Of a stretch of DNA of 17,360 nt, positions 7,016-14,859 are shown piece by piece. This DNA comes from CAZXCK01 sp964639225 (GTDB taxonomy: Bacteria > Chloroflexota > Anaerolineae > Aggregatilineales > Phototrophicaceae), in NCBI GenBank assembly GCA_964639225.1, contig CAZXCK010000095.1, forward strand, positions 1 through 17,360. Direction: 5' to 3'. The number at the start of each line of letters is the position of its first letter. Position 1 is the stretch's first letter. The translations under genes were made by a program, and so were the position numbers. The notes below the pieces were generated by a model that had not been told where the DNA came from, did no database searches, and saw only the letters and a program-made list of their open reading frames with translations.

Positions 7016-7849
7016 TTACAGCCGGCTGATGAGCTGCCCCCGGTCGAAGATGCGCGCGCCCGTCCAGAAGATGGCCGCGTCCACCAGCCACAGCACCAGA
7101 CCCAGACCCAGCACCATCGGCAGCGAGAAGTAAAGCACGCCGGTCATCTGGCCCAGCAGCAGCAGCACAATCGGCAGCACCACCATCGAGCCGAGCTGGT
7201 AGGCTTCCTGGAAGGTGCTGGTCCGCGACGAGACGAGGACCATCGCGCCCAGCCCCAGCCCCGCCGCCGCCGGCGCTACCCACACCACCATCACAATCCA
7301 GATGAGGTTGGGGAAGAACAGACCGTCCATCAGGCCGGCGGTCGTCACGTTGACGACCAGCGCGTACACGATAAATCCCAGCACCGATACCGCGATGCCC
7401 GCCGCCCAGGGCGACAGCAGCTTCGCCAGATAAAGCTCGCGGTTGGTGGTGGGCGTGTACAGCAGCGCTTCCAGCGTTTTGCGCTCTTTTTCGCCCACGA
7501 AGCTGTCGGCGGCGATGACGTTGGCCACCATCACCGGCAGAATCAGGTACAGGGGCGCCAGCATATAGGTGAACACCAGGAAGGCAATGCGCTGTATCTC
7601 GTTGTCGAACTGCTCCAGTTCAGCCTGGATGCCGTCCGGCATGTTGGCGTAGAAGCTGTCCATCTCACTCTGGAATTCCTGCACAGTCGCCGAGTCGAGG
7701 TCGGCGTTGTTGAGCAGCAGCCCGGCCACGCCCGGCAGCAGGGTAAACAGAATCACCGGGACCATCACCAGCGGGATCATCACCGCCTTGCTCTGGACGA
7801 CAACTTTCAGGTCTTTACGGACAATAGCGAAGATCGCGCGCCAGTTCAT
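7016..7849 (-). CDS. ABC-2 type export permease
   Basis: A 277-residue membrane protein of the ABC-2/NatB-like permease family. The N-terminal R-K-D-L-K precedes the first membrane segment (about 22-47). A hydrophilic extracytoplasmic region (about 48-85) follows, then five further hydrophobic segments. The family hallmark V-G-E-K-E-R-K-T-L-E-A-L-L-Y-T-P is at about 118-133, the cytoplasmic coupling loop that contacts the ATPase. Its ATG overlaps the stop codon of the upstream ATPase gene (ATGA), so the two are translationally coupled and form one exporter. The extracytoplasmic loop is short compared with NatB. The substrate is unknown; sodium, drug or peptide export are all seen in the family. 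Confidence 0.92.
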   Translation of the reverse strand: MNWRAIFAIVRKDLKVVVQSKAVMIPLVMVPVILFTLLPGVAGLLLNNADLDSATVQEFQSEMDSFYANMPDGIQAELEQFDNEIQRIAFLVFTYMLAPLYLILPVMVANVIAADSFVGEKERKTLEALLYTPTTNRELYLAKLLSPWAAGIAVSVLGFIVYALVVNVTTAGLMDGLFFPNLIWIVMVVWVAPAAAGLGLGAMVLVSSRTSTFQEAYQLGSMVVLPIVLLLLGQMTGVLYFSLPMVLGLGLVLWLVDAAIFWTGARIFDRGQLISRL

Positions 7850-8838
7850 CGGACTGCCTCCGGATTTGTGTGTTTGTGCGTTGTGCGGCCCTGACCGTCG
7901 TGCAGGGCGAAGTAAATATCCTCTAGCGAGGCTTCCAGCGGCGACAGGCGATACACGCGCACATCCTGCTGTACCAGATGCGCCAGCATCTGCGGGATGC
8001 GCTCGCGCCCGTCCAGCGAGACGATCAGCCGCGCGCCGTTGTTTTCGTCACTGAGCTTCACGTCCTGCACGCCTTCCAATTGGCGCAGTTCGGCCCGCGC
8101 CGCCTGGATTTGCACCCGTTCGACTTCGATCTCGACGCGCTCACCGGTCCCCAACTGCCGCGCCAGCGCTTCCGGCGTGCCGACGGCGACCATGCGCCCG
8201 TGTTCCAGCACGGCCACCCGATGGCATAGACGCTGCGCCTCGGTGAGGTTATGCGTACACATGAAAACGGTGTGCCCTTCCTGGCTGATGCGGCGCACCA
8301 TATCGTGGACCTGGCGCGTCGAGACCGGGTCCAGGCCGCTGGTCGGCTCGTCGAGGAACAACAGCTCCGGGCGGTGCAGAAAAGCCCGCGCCAGCGCCAG
8401 CCGCTGCTTCATGCCCTTGCTGTAGCCACCCACACGCTCGCTGGCCCGGTCGGCCAGGTCGAAGGTCGCCAGCATCTCGTCGACGCGCCCGCGCACTTCT
8501 GAAAGCGCTACCCCGTACAGGTCGGCGTAGATGGTCAGGTTGTCGCGGGCGCTGAGGCGCTCGTCGAGCGAGGGCGTCTCGGTGAGAACGCCGGTGCGCG
8601 CCCTAAGGGCAGCGCCGTCGCGGGCTGGCGTGAGTCCCAGCACCTCGACTTCGCCGCTGTTGGGTTCCAGGATGCCGTTCAGCAGGCGGACGGTGGTCGT
8701 CTTGCCGGCGCCGTTGTGCCCCAGAAAGCCGAATACCTCGCCGCGATTCACGGTCAGCGAGAGGTTGTTCACAGCGACCGTGTCGCCGAAGCGCCGTGTA
8801 AGCTGGTTGGTCTGGATGACTGGTGTTGTCGGGTCCAT
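7846..8838 (-). CDS. ABC transporter ATP-binding protein
   Basis: A 330-residue ATPase subunit of an ABC-2 type exporter. Visible motifs: Walker A G-H-N-G-A-G-K-T (40-47), signature Y-S-K-G-M-K-Q (139-145), Walker B L-L-F-L-D-E-P (159-165), D-loop S-G-L-D (167-170) and H-loop His196. The Q-loop position reads V-L-T-E-T-P-S-L, with Glu in place of the usual Gln, a variant I associate with this exporter subfamily. The last 90 residues form the extra C-terminal domain common in NatA/CcmA-like ATPases. The ATG is preceded by AAGGAA at 8 nt. The downstream permease overlaps by 4 nt. It would bind and hydrolyse ATP on the cytoplasmic face to drive export. Confidence 0.96.
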   Translation of the reverse strand: MDPTTPVIQTNQLTRRFGDTVAVNNLSLTVNRGEVFGFLGHNGAGKTTTVRLLNGILEPNSGEVEVLGLTPARDGAALRARTGVLTETPSLDERLSARDNLTIYADLYGVALSEVRGRVDEMLATFDLADRASERVGGYSKGMKQRLALARAFLHRPELLFLDEPTSGLDPVSTRQVHDMVRRISQEGHTVFMCTHNLTEAQRLCHRVAVLEHGRMVAVGTPEALARQLGTGERVEIEVERVQIQAARAELRQLEGVQDVKLSDENNGARLIVSLDGRERIPQMLAHLVQQDVRVYRLSPLEASLEDIYFALHDGQGRTTHKHTNPEAVR

Positions 8839-8948
8839 AGCCTGCGTTCCTTCCCCCAGGTGGAAGTAATGTGGTCTGCTTTGTAATTAGCATATCATGA
8901 CGGCTCATCCGGCATATTATCGTTTTGTTGAGCATGAACCATCAGTCT

Positions 8949-8961
8949 GCTGGCCGCCAGC
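8949..8961. repeat. Perfect 13-bp dyad, operator-like
   Basis: GCTGGC-C-GCCAGC is a perfect palindrome with a single central base. It lies about 110 bp upstream of the ABC ATPase start and just past the terminator of the SH3b-CARDB gene. It could be a repressor site or simply part of the stem-rich spacer. Confidence 0.3.
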
Positions 8962-8966
8962 CAACA

Positions 8967-8999
8967 GAAAAGTCCCCGCCTCAAATCTGGCGGGGACTT
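8967..8999 (-). terminator. Intrinsic terminator of the SH3b-CARDB gene
   Basis: A perfect 11-bp stem (8970-8980 with 8989-8999, sequence AAGTCCCCGCC and its complement) with an 8-nt loop. Read on the minus strand, the final ACTT continues into TTTT at 8970-8967. It is 41 bp after the stop codon. Confidence 0.88.
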
Positions 9000-9039
9000 C
9001 GGTTACTTGCTCGTTGGCGGCGAAGCGCCGGTGGTCAGT

Positions 9040-10227
9040 TTACGGGCAGCTACCCTTCTGCAGCACGTAGTCGGTGACCAGGACGTTGTTGGTATCGTCC
9101 GTCTCGGTGACGTTGTTGCCCGTGTCGATGGTGACGCGAATCCGGTGCGATTCGCCGTAGAAGGTGCTGACGGTCATCGGGCCGCCGACGACGAAGTTCT
9201 CGCCAGGGTCGAGTTCCGGCACGGCCTGCGTGAACGAGACCTGCACGCTGCCATCGCCCAGGTAGACATCCTCAAAGAGGACCGTAGCCGGGCTGTTGGT
9301 GCGCGTCTCGCCGATGTTGGTGATGTTCACCAGCACCTCGAATTCCTCGTTACACACCGGTGGGTTGGGGTTCAGCGACGGCGACGATCCAGTCAGGTCG
9401 GCGCGTACGGTCGGCGTGCTGGTCGGGATGGGCGTCGGTGTGGCCGGCGGGTTGATGCGCGGCAGCGAGCCGGTAACCCCGCTAAGTGTCACGATGCTGG
9501 GGGCGATCCAGCCGCGCGTGCCGTCCTCAAGCTGGATGTAGTACCAGCCGCTGCCGGCGCTGCTGATACCGATCACCTGGGCGGATTGCCCGGCGCGTAG
9601 TGAGTCAATGCGCGGATAGTTCACGCTGTCGCCAGAACGCACATTGGAGTCGACGTTGGCCGTCACTGTTGGCTCGTTGCTGGGCGTGGTGGGGGATGGG
9701 GCCAGCGTGGGCCGCGTTGGTGGCGAGACCTGCGTCGGGACGACAGGCGGCTGCACGGTATCCCCCAGGTCGATATCGCTGATGAATTCCGGCAGCTCGT
9801 TCATCACCCGCAGCGGGCTGACGACGATACTCTCCGCCTGCGCACCGGTCACGTTGACGGTCAGGCGCAGTTCGTACAGGCCATCGGGTGTGTTGCGCGT
9901 GTTCCAGGTACCCAGCAATCCATCCGATACCTGCTGCGATGAAGGCAGCGTCACCGGGAACCAGGGCATCTGGACGTTGTTATTGTTGTTGTTGTTGTCA
10001 CCGTCCAGCGCCAGCGGACGGAACTCCAGGAAATAGTTGGACATATTCGGCAGGTTGGCCGAACCGTAGATTTCGAACTCGCCGCGCAGCAGGAAAACCG
10101 GTGGCGGCCAACTGATGTTGGCGTCCGGGTTGGTTATGGTGTTCGGGTCCGGCTGGATGACCTGCGCCTGCGCCGGGATCAGCACCAGCAGTAGAACAAC
10201 AAAAATCAGCAGATTTCTGCGTCGCAT
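9040..10227 (-). CDS. Secreted protein with SH3b and CARDB domains
   Basis: A 395-residue exported protein. Residues 1-21 are a Sec signal peptide (M-R-R-R-N, hydrophobic core, A-Q-A cleavage site). Residues about 30-143 form an Ig/FN3-like domain with a run of seven asparagines at 78-84. A proline/threonine linker (157-187) follows. Residues about 188-247 are a bacterial SH3 domain (N-V-R-S-G-D-S-V-N-Y-P-R-I-D, then G-W-Y-Y-I-Q-L-E-D-G-T-R-G-W-I). A second P/T linker precedes a CARDB-like domain (about 275-388, ending in N-N-V-T-E-T-D-D-T-N-N). Cys292 and Cys394 could form a disulfide. Such proteins usually bind cell wall or surface ligands. The frame opens at 10290, but ATG 10227 has AGGAGG 7 nt upstream and starts the signal peptide. 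Confidence 0.85.
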   Translation of the reverse strand: MRRRNLLIFVVLLLVLIPAQAQVIQPDPNTITNPDANISWPPPVFLLRGEFEIYGSANLPNMSNYFLEFRPLALDGDNNNNNNNVQMPWFPVTLPSSQQVSDGLLGTWNTRNTPDGLYELRLTVNVTGAQAESIVVSPLRVMNELPEFISDIDLGDTVQPPVVPTQVSPPTRPTLAPSPTTPSNEPTVTANVDSNVRSGDSVNYPRIDSLRAGQSAQVIGISSAGSGWYYIQLEDGTRGWIAPSIVTLSGVTGSLPRINPPATPTPIPTSTPTVRADLTGSSPSLNPNPPVCNEEFEVLVNITNIGETRTNSPATVLFEDVYLGDGSVQVSFTQAVPELDPGENFVVGGPMTVSTFYGESHRIRVTIDTGNNVTETDDTNNVLVTDYVLQKGSCP

Positions 10228-10298
10228 AAATATTCCTCCTCTTGATGTTAAATCGGTAAATATTCCGGGACTCTGTAAGGCAAAACACACCTACTACG

Positions 10299-10326
10299 AT
10301 TCTATCATACCGCAGGTTGGGGTGAA
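10299..10326 (-). promoter_or_regulatory. Possible promoter of the SH3b-CARDB gene
   Basis: On the minus strand, TTCACC (10326-10321), 16 nt, then TAGAAT (10304-10299) preceded by TG-n, an extended -10. The leader would be about 65 nt, including the strong AGGAGG. This is a moderate match only. Confidence 0.4.
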
Positions 10327-10379
10327 TAAGCTTACGTTCTGGCTGACGGCTGGCCTACGTTCAGGCCGTGAACAGGGGA

Positions 10380-11219
10380 CTAATCGTGCTCGACCATGCG
10401 CAGCGTGGCCCACAGCGCGCCCAGACCGAAGATCAACGGCAGCAGCAGCGGCAGCACGATCTCCAGCACGAACTGCACCGCCAGCGCATGCGACAGCAGC
10501 CGGGGCAGGTTAAGCAGCAGGAAGTAGAAGAAAACCAGCACGCCCGTCCCCAGGAAGGCCGTGCTGCGATTATGGGTGGCGGCGCTCATCATGGCGGCGA
10601 TGCCGGACACCATGAACATTTCCAGCGGCAGGCGCAGCAGCGAAGTCAGCAGCGCCGAGATCGATAGAATCTGTGCCACCCAGGGATACTCGGTGGGTGG
10701 CCACTGCGGCAGATAAATAGCGGCCACCACCGGCAGTGTCAGCGCCACCGTAAGACCCAGCACCTGTTCCAGGTCGTCGGCGCGCCGCCAGATAGCCGCC
10801 GTCATTTTGCTGAGAATGATCTCCAGCGCGCTGAAAGGCGCTACGCGCAGCAGAGTCAGCGTGTCGTTCTCATATTCGGCCACCATCGCCGAGGTCACAT
10901 CGTTGATGATGTTAGCCAGAATACGCACATAGAGATACAGCGCATACGGCAGCAGCACGCCCGCCGCCACAATGGCCGTGAGGATCAGCAGGAACAGGAA
11001 CGAATACGGAATGGTGAGCAGCATCAGTGCGATCTGAAACACCACCCATTTGATGAGCGGCTCCACCTGCGGCGGAAAGACGCGCCAGTGCGCGCCCAAC
11101 TGACGCCGGATGATGGGGTTGGTCCGGCGCGCCCATATAGGCAGCGTCCGGTCGATGTCGGGGACGTCCTGCAAAATGTGCAGGGCCGCTTTGCGCTGTG
11201 ACTGCGTGAAGCTCACCAC
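10380..11219 (-). CDS. ABC-2-like polytopic membrane protein
   Basis: A 279-residue protein with a cytoplasmic N-terminus of about 55 residues and about six membrane segments (roughly 57-80, 84-106, 151-170, 182-214, 221-238, 248-273). Between the second and third, the loop A-E-Y-E-N-D-T-L-T-L-L-R-V-A-P (114-128) resembles the coupling loop of ABC-2 permeases (acidic pair, T-L-x-x-L-x-x-x-P), and it is followed by S-A-L-E-I-I-L-S-K. I infer an ABC-2-type permease, but the match is weaker than for the protein at 7016-7849. No ATPase gene is adjacent; the nearest lies beyond the SH3b-CARDB gene. Start GTG 11219 (or GTG 11216) has AAGGA 5 (or 8) nt upstream and a good promoter. No clear terminator follows. 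Confidence 0.7.
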   Translation of the reverse strand: MVSFTQSQRKAALHILQDVPDIDRTLPIWARRTNPIIRRQLGAHWRVFPPQVEPLIKWVVFQIALMLLTIPYSFLFLLILTAIVAAGVLLPYALYLYVRILANIINDVTSAMVAEYENDTLTLLRVAPFSALEIILSKMTAAIWRRADDLEQVLGLTVALTLPVVAAIYLPQWPPTEYPWVAQILSISALLTSLLRLPLEMFMVSGIAAMMSAATHNRSTAFLGTGVLVFFYFLLLNLPRLLSHALAVQFVLEIVLPLLLPLIFGLGALWATLRMVEHD

Positions 11220-11248
11220 TTGTTTCCTTAGCCTGCGACGTGTTTCGT

Positions 11249-11278
11249 ATTATAGCCCGGCCCCCGGCTTCAGTTCAA
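11249..11278 (-). promoter_or_regulatory. Promoter of the ABC-2-like membrane protein gene
   Basis: On the minus strand, TTGAAC (11278-11273), an 18-nt spacer and a perfect TATAAT (11254-11249). Transcription would start about 23 nt before the GTG start. Confidence 0.6.
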
Positions 11279-11295
11279 CGCTCGTTCCGGCACAT

Positions 11296-11332
11296 AAAAA
11301 CAGGGCATAGCTCATCGGGAGCCATGCCCTGT
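11296..11332 (-). terminator. Intrinsic terminator of the META-repeat gene
   Basis: A 14-bp stem with one A-C mismatch (11300-11313 with 11319-11332) and a 5-nt loop. Read on the minus strand it runs into five T residues (11300-11296). It is 22 bp after the stop codon. Confidence 0.87.
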
Positions 11333-11354
11333 GGATTTCTTGCGCCAGTGTCGG

Positions 11355-12446
11355 TTATCCGTTCAAGCGCTCAAAGACCAGCGCGCCGTCCGCAGTCTCG
11401 ATCGTCAGCGTATCGCCGTCGATGGCGTAAGTCGTGGCGCTTTCCAGCGCCGCCAGATAGGCCGCTTCCTGCTCCATGATGCCTTCGCCGGGGCAGGCCA
11501 TCTGCGTACTGACCAGCATACCAAAGGCGATATTGCCATCGTTGCTGGTGTAAGGGCCGCCGTACTGGTTGCAGCCCGCCGAACCGGAAGCACGGGCGTC
11601 GTCGCCATAGGCCAGCGTGATCTCGCTGCCGTCCACCGGCATCGCGCCGTTCATCTCGACCAGCAGCCACTGCGAACCGGCCAACTGCGCCTCGCGCTCA
11701 AAAACGAGCAGCACGCCGTCCTCGGTTTCAATCGTCAGCGTGTCACCGTCGATCTGGTAGCGCGTGGCCGCGTCCAGCGCGGCGAAGTAAGCCGCTTCCT
11801 GCTCCATCAGGTCGTCGGCCATGCAGGCCATCAGCGTACTGGCCAGCATACCGAAGTCGATGCTGTCGCCGTCGGCGCTGTACGACCCGCCGAAGCTGTT
11901 GCAGCCGCCAGAACCGGAAACACGAGCGTCATCGCCAAAGGCCAGCGTTAACTCGCTGCCCTCGACCACCGGAGCATCATCCAGCGACACCAGCAGCCAC
12001 TGCGAACCGGCCAACTGCGCTTCGCGCTCGAAGACCAGCGCGCCGTCCGCAGTCTCGATCGTCAGCGTGTCGCCGTCGATGGCGTAAGTCGTGGCGCTTT
12101 CCAGCGCCGCCAGATAGGCCGCTTCCTGCTCCATGATGCCCTCGCCGGGGCAGGCCATGCGCGTGCTCATCAGCATGCCAAAGGCGATGCTGCCGTCGTT
12201 ACTGGTATAGGGACCGCCATACTGGTTGCAGCCCGCCGAACCGGAAACACGGGCGTCGTCGCCGAAGGCCAGCGTGATCTCGCTGTCGTCCACCGGCATC
12301 GCGCCGTTCATCTCGACCAGCAGCCACTGCGAGCCGGTCAGGTCGTCCGGGGTGCCGTCCGTTGGGTTGGTCTGTGCCAGCGCCGCCGGAGCCAGCGCCA
12401 GCGTCATCAGGCTGAAAATGGTCAGGGTAACTTTCCAGAATTGCAT
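11355..12446 (-). CDS. Secreted protein with three META (HslJ-like) domains
   Basis: A 363-residue exported protein. Residues 1-24 are a Sec signal peptide (cleavage after A-L-A). Three META domains follow at about 36-141, 146-251 and 256-360. Each has the family core G-C-N-x-(Y/F)-G-G and S-T-x-M-A-C; the cysteine pairs are C73/C99, C182/C208 and C292/C318, all exactly 26 residues apart. META domains occur in E. coli HslJ, an envelope protein linked to heat shock and novobiocin resistance; the biochemical role is not established. Domains 1 and 3 are nearly identical, while domain 2 is diverged, pointing to recent duplication or gene conversion. The ATG has GAGG 8 nt upstream. It is divergent from the racemase gene across a 217-bp gap. 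Confidence 0.92.
   Translation of the reverse strand: MQFWKVTLTIFSLMTLALAPAALAQTNPTDGTPDDLTGSQWLLVEMNGAMPVDDSEITLAFGDDARVSGSAGCNQYGGPYTSNDGSIAFGMLMSTRMACPGEGIMEQEAAYLAALESATTYAIDGDTLTIETADGALVFEREAQLAGSQWLLVSLDDAPVVEGSELTLAFGDDARVSGSGGCNSFGGSYSADGDSIDFGMLASTLMACMADDLMEQEAAYFAALDAATRYQIDGDTLTIETEDGVLLVFEREAQLAGSQWLLVEMNGAMPVDGSEITLAYGDDARASGSAGCNQYGGPYTSNDGNIAFGMLVSTQMACPGEGIMEQEAAYLAALESATTYAIDGDTLTIETADGALVFERLNG
11368..11680 (-). repeat. META repeat copy encoding domain 3
   Basis: This 313-bp segment matches 12025-12337 with no gaps at an offset of 657 bp. By hand I count about 22 differences, roughly 93 percent identity. The differences cluster in the middle; the first 115 bp hold only two. 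Confidence 0.9.
12025..12337 (-). repeat. META repeat copy encoding domain 1
   Basis: Partner of the segment at 11368-11680, in direct orientation. The domain 2 segment between them shares only short blocks with either copy, so the outer two are each other's closest relatives. Confidence 0.9.
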
Positions 12447-12663
12447 CGTATTTGCCTCGCATCCTCAAATCGTTGTACGCTGGGTAAGACGTCTACTGTT
12501 GCCGGTTGGTTCCCACCGGAACAGGGAGTCATCTATAAAATACGGTGAAATGTGGCGGATGTGCCGACTCTCTCATTACCGCCTCATAGATACCTCAAGC
12601 CCTGTTTACACCTTTTTCTTACGCTGATTAAGAGTGCATATCATCAGGAAAGCGCACGGGGAA
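12447..12663. promoter_or_regulatory. Divergent promoter region, META gene and racemase gene
   Basis: This gap should hold both promoters. On the plus strand, TTTACA followed 17 nt later by TTAAGA (about 12605-12633) is a weak candidate for the racemase gene. TATAAA at 12534-12539 is another AT-rich box. Around 12503-12522 two short overlapping stems (CCGGT/ACCGG and GTTCC/GGAAC) can form alternatively. No firm promoter can be named. Confidence 0.3.
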
Positions 12664-13356
12664 ATGAAAACCATTGGACTGATCGGCGGTATGAGCTGGG
12701 AATCGTCGCTGGAATACTACCGGCTCATCAACCAGATGGTCAAAGCGCGGCTGGGCGGCCACCACTCCGCCGAATGTCTGCTGTACTCGGTGGATTTCGC
12801 CGAGATCGAAGACATGCAGCAGCGCGGCGCCTGGGACGCGGCAGGGGCCAGGCTGGCCGGTGTCGCCCGCCAGTTGGAGCGCGGCGGCGCGGACTGCATC
12901 GTGTTGTGTACCAACACCATGCACAAACTGGCCGATACCATCCAGGCGGCGGTCGATCTGCCGCTGCTGCACATCGCCGACGCCACCGCGCAGGCCATAC
13001 ATAGCGCCGGGCTGGAAACAGTCGGCCTGCTGGGGACGATCTACACCATGGAAGGCGATTTCTACAGCGGGCGTCTGGTCGAAACTCACGGCCTGCGCGT
13101 GCTGCTCCCCGACAGCGACGCCCGGCAGATGGTCAACCGGGTTATCTTCGATGAGCTGGTCAGCGGTGTGCTCAACCCGCAGTCGCGGGCGGCCTATGTC
13201 GAGGTCATCGAATCTTTGCAGGCTCAGGGCGCGCAGGGCGTCATACTGGGCTGCACCGAGATCGGCCTGCTGGTCAAACAGGCGGACAGTCCCCTGCCCG
13301 TGTTCGACACCACCGCGCTGCACGCGGCGGCAGCCGTCGACTTCGCCCTGGGCTGA
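12664..13356 (+). CDS. Aspartate/glutamate racemase family protein
   Basis: A 230-residue cytoplasmic enzyme of the PLP-independent aspartate/glutamate racemase family. The N-terminus M-K-T-I-G-L-I-G-G-M-S-W-E-S is the family signature. Both catalytic cysteines of the two-base mechanism are present: Cys82 in V-L-C-T-N-T-M-H and Cys197 in I-L-G-C-T-E-I. The length matches YgeA-like broad-specificity amino acid racemases, so it may make D-aspartate, D-glutamate or other D-amino acids; exact specificity cannot be read. The frame opens at 12634, but the family N-terminus starts at ATG 12664, with only a weak GGGGA close upstream. It is followed 72 bp later by the NfeD gene, which probably has its own promoter. 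Confidence 0.93.
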   Translation: MKTIGLIGGMSWESSLEYYRLINQMVKARLGGHHSAECLLYSVDFAEIEDMQQRGAWDAAGARLAGVARQLERGGADCIVLCTNTMHKLADTIQAAVDLPLLHIADATAQAIHSAGLETVGLLGTIYTMEGDFYSGRLVETHGLRVLLPDSDARQMVNRVIFDELVSGVLNPQSRAAYVEVIESLQAQGAQGVILGCTEIGLLVKQADSPLPVFDTTALHAAAAVDFALG

Positions 13357-13377
13357 CACCGGGCGCTGCCGCATTCG

Positions 13378-13386
13378 TGCTACAAT
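13378..13386 (+). promoter_or_regulatory. Extended -10 promoter of the NfeD-slipin operon, TGCTACAAT
   Basis: TGCTACAAT ends 42 nt before the GTG start of the NfeD gene. A CTGACA lies upstream, but 22 nt away, too far for a normal -35. The TG-n-TACAAT form suggests an extended -10 promoter. The same nonamer is at 4130-4138. Confidence 0.5.
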
Positions 13387-13428
13387 TTAATCAGAAGCGT
13401 CAGGTCGTTTAGTTGATAGGTTATCGAC

Positions 13429-14805
13429 GTGAAAACAGCACAGGTCACAATCGTTCGTCTGATCACAACCTGGCTGGTCGTAGCCCTGCTGCTGACAATG
13501 GTCGGGCAGGTCTTCGCCCAGGATAGCAACCAGGATGGTGCTGTCTACATCGCAGAAGTCACCGGCATCATCAGCCCGCCTGTAGTCACTTACGTGGGGC
13601 GCGTCATCGACGAAGCCGCGCGCAAAAACGCCAGTCTGGTGATTATCCAGATGGATACACCCGGCGGCCTGGATACCTCCATGCGCGAGATCATCCAGGA
13701 CATGCTCGAATCGCCGGTGCCGATAGCCGTTTACGTCGCGCCGGATGGCGCGCGGGCGGCGTCCGCCGGGTTGTTTCTGCTGATGGCCGGGCACATCGCG
13801 GCGATGGCCCCGGCTACCAACACCGGCTCGGCCAGCCCGGTAGCGATGGGCGGCGAGGAGATCGACTCGACGATGGCGGCTAAGGTCACCAACGACGCCG
13901 CCGCGCTCATTCGCTCGCTGGCCAACCGCTACGATCGCAACGCCACCTGGGCCGAGCAGGCCGTGCGCGAGAGCGTCTCCATCACCGATGCAGAGGCCCT
14001 CGAACTCAACGTCATCGACCTGGTGGCCCTCGACATCGACCATCTGCTGGAGCAGGTCGAAGGCCAGACGGTGCTCACCGCCGCCGGCGAAGTCACGCTG
14101 AGTGTGCTCGACGCCCCGCGCCAGGAAAAGTCGATGAACTTCGCCGAGCGTTTTCTGCACATTCTGCTGGACCCCAACCTGGCCTTTATTCTGCTGACGG
14201 TGGGCAGTATCGGCATTATCGCCGAGCTGTATAACCCCGGCGCCATGCTTCCCGGCACGGCGGGCGTCATCTCGCTGCTGCTGGCTTTCTTCGCGCTGGG
14301 CACGCTGCCGACCAACTGGGCCGGTGTGGCGCTGATCGTGGTGGCCGTCATCTTATTTATCATTGAGCTGAACACCGACACCACCGGCATCCTGGCCACC
14401 GGCGGTATCATCGCCTTTGTGCTGGGCGCGATGATCCTGTTCCGCCCCTTCGATGCCGGCTCACCGGCCCTGCCGGACATCCGCGTTGACCCGCTGCTGA
14501 TCGCCGCGATGGCGGCGGCGGTGGCCGGCTTTATGCTGTTCGTCGTCAGCAAGCTGATCGGTGCGCGCCACGCGCCCATGCTCACCGGCTACGAGCATTT
14601 CAACGGGCAGATCGCCCAGGTGCGCCACGATCTGGTGCCAGAGGGCCGCGTCTGGTTCCAGGGACAGTCGTGGTATGCGCGTTCCATCACCGGGCAGAAC
14701 GTCACCGCCGGCGGCGAGGTGCGCATCGTGGGCCTGGACGAGCTGACTCTGCTGGTGGAGCCAGTCAAAACCGATGAAATCGAGTCGTTCTATGAAGCCG
14801 AATAA
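13429..14805 (+). CDS. NfeD-family membrane serine protease, ClpP class
   Basis: A 458-residue full-length NfeD protein. A signal/anchor segment (about 8-30) leads to a ClpP-like protease domain (about 38-225). The oxyanion region is D-T-P-G-G (76-80), the catalytic serine is Ser112 in A-A-S-A-G, and the general-base lysine is probably Lys152 in A-A-K-V-T-N-D; the 40-residue gap fits the Ser-Lys dyad of the archaeal homologue PH1510. Membrane segments lie at about 250-266, 274-293, 297-313, 319-338 and 356-376. The C-terminus (about 385-445) is the small NfeD beta-barrel (OB-fold). The protease is known to cleave the C-terminus of its partner stomatin. The slipin gene lies 54 bp downstream, the classic operon. 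The start is GTG with TAGG about 10 nt upstream. Confidence 0.94.
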   Translation: MKTAQVTIVRLITTWLVVALLLTMVGQVFAQDSNQDGAVYIAEVTGIISPPVVTYVGRVIDEAARKNASLVIIQMDTPGGLDTSMREIIQDMLESPVPIAVYVAPDGARAASAGLFLLMAGHIAAMAPATNTGSASPVAMGGEEIDSTMAAKVTNDAAALIRSLANRYDRNATWAEQAVRESVSITDAEALELNVIDLVALDIDHLLEQVEGQTVLTAAGEVTLSVLDAPRQEKSMNFAERFLHILLDPNLAFILLTVGSIGIIAELYNPGAMLPGTAGVISLLLAFFALGTLPTNWAGVALIVVAVILFIIELNTDTTGILATGGIIAFVLGAMILFRPFDAGSPALPDIRVDPLLIAAMAAAVAGFMLFVVSKLIGARHAPMLTGYEHFNGQIAQVRHDLVPEGRVWFQGQSWYARSITGQNVTAGGEVRIVGLDELTLLVEPVKTDEIESFYEAE

Positions 14806-14859
14806 TGCGGTGGATTATTGCGACTGTTTGAACAGACTATTTAGCGAGAGGAAGAGCTG

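Noticed and set aside
6896..7894. Plus-strand open frame of 332 codons
   Set aside because: Antisense to the ABC permease, with Gln/His/Arg-rich low-complexity product and no signals; it also runs through the operon terminator.
9976..9996. Short tandem repeat as a possible CRISPR or satellite
   Set aside because: It is an in-frame codon run inside a gene, with no spacers and no repeats longer than 3 nt.
10330..10379. Terminator for the ABC-2-like membrane protein gene
   Set aside because: Only short, bulged stems could be drawn and no T-run follows on the minus strand.
12628..13374. Minus-strand open frame of 248 codons over the racemase
   Set aside because: The racemase on the other strand carries both catalytic cysteines and the family signature.
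13387..14160. Minus-strand open frame of 257 codons over the NfeD gene
   Set aside because: Antisense shadow of an intact ClpP-class protease domain, with no start signals.
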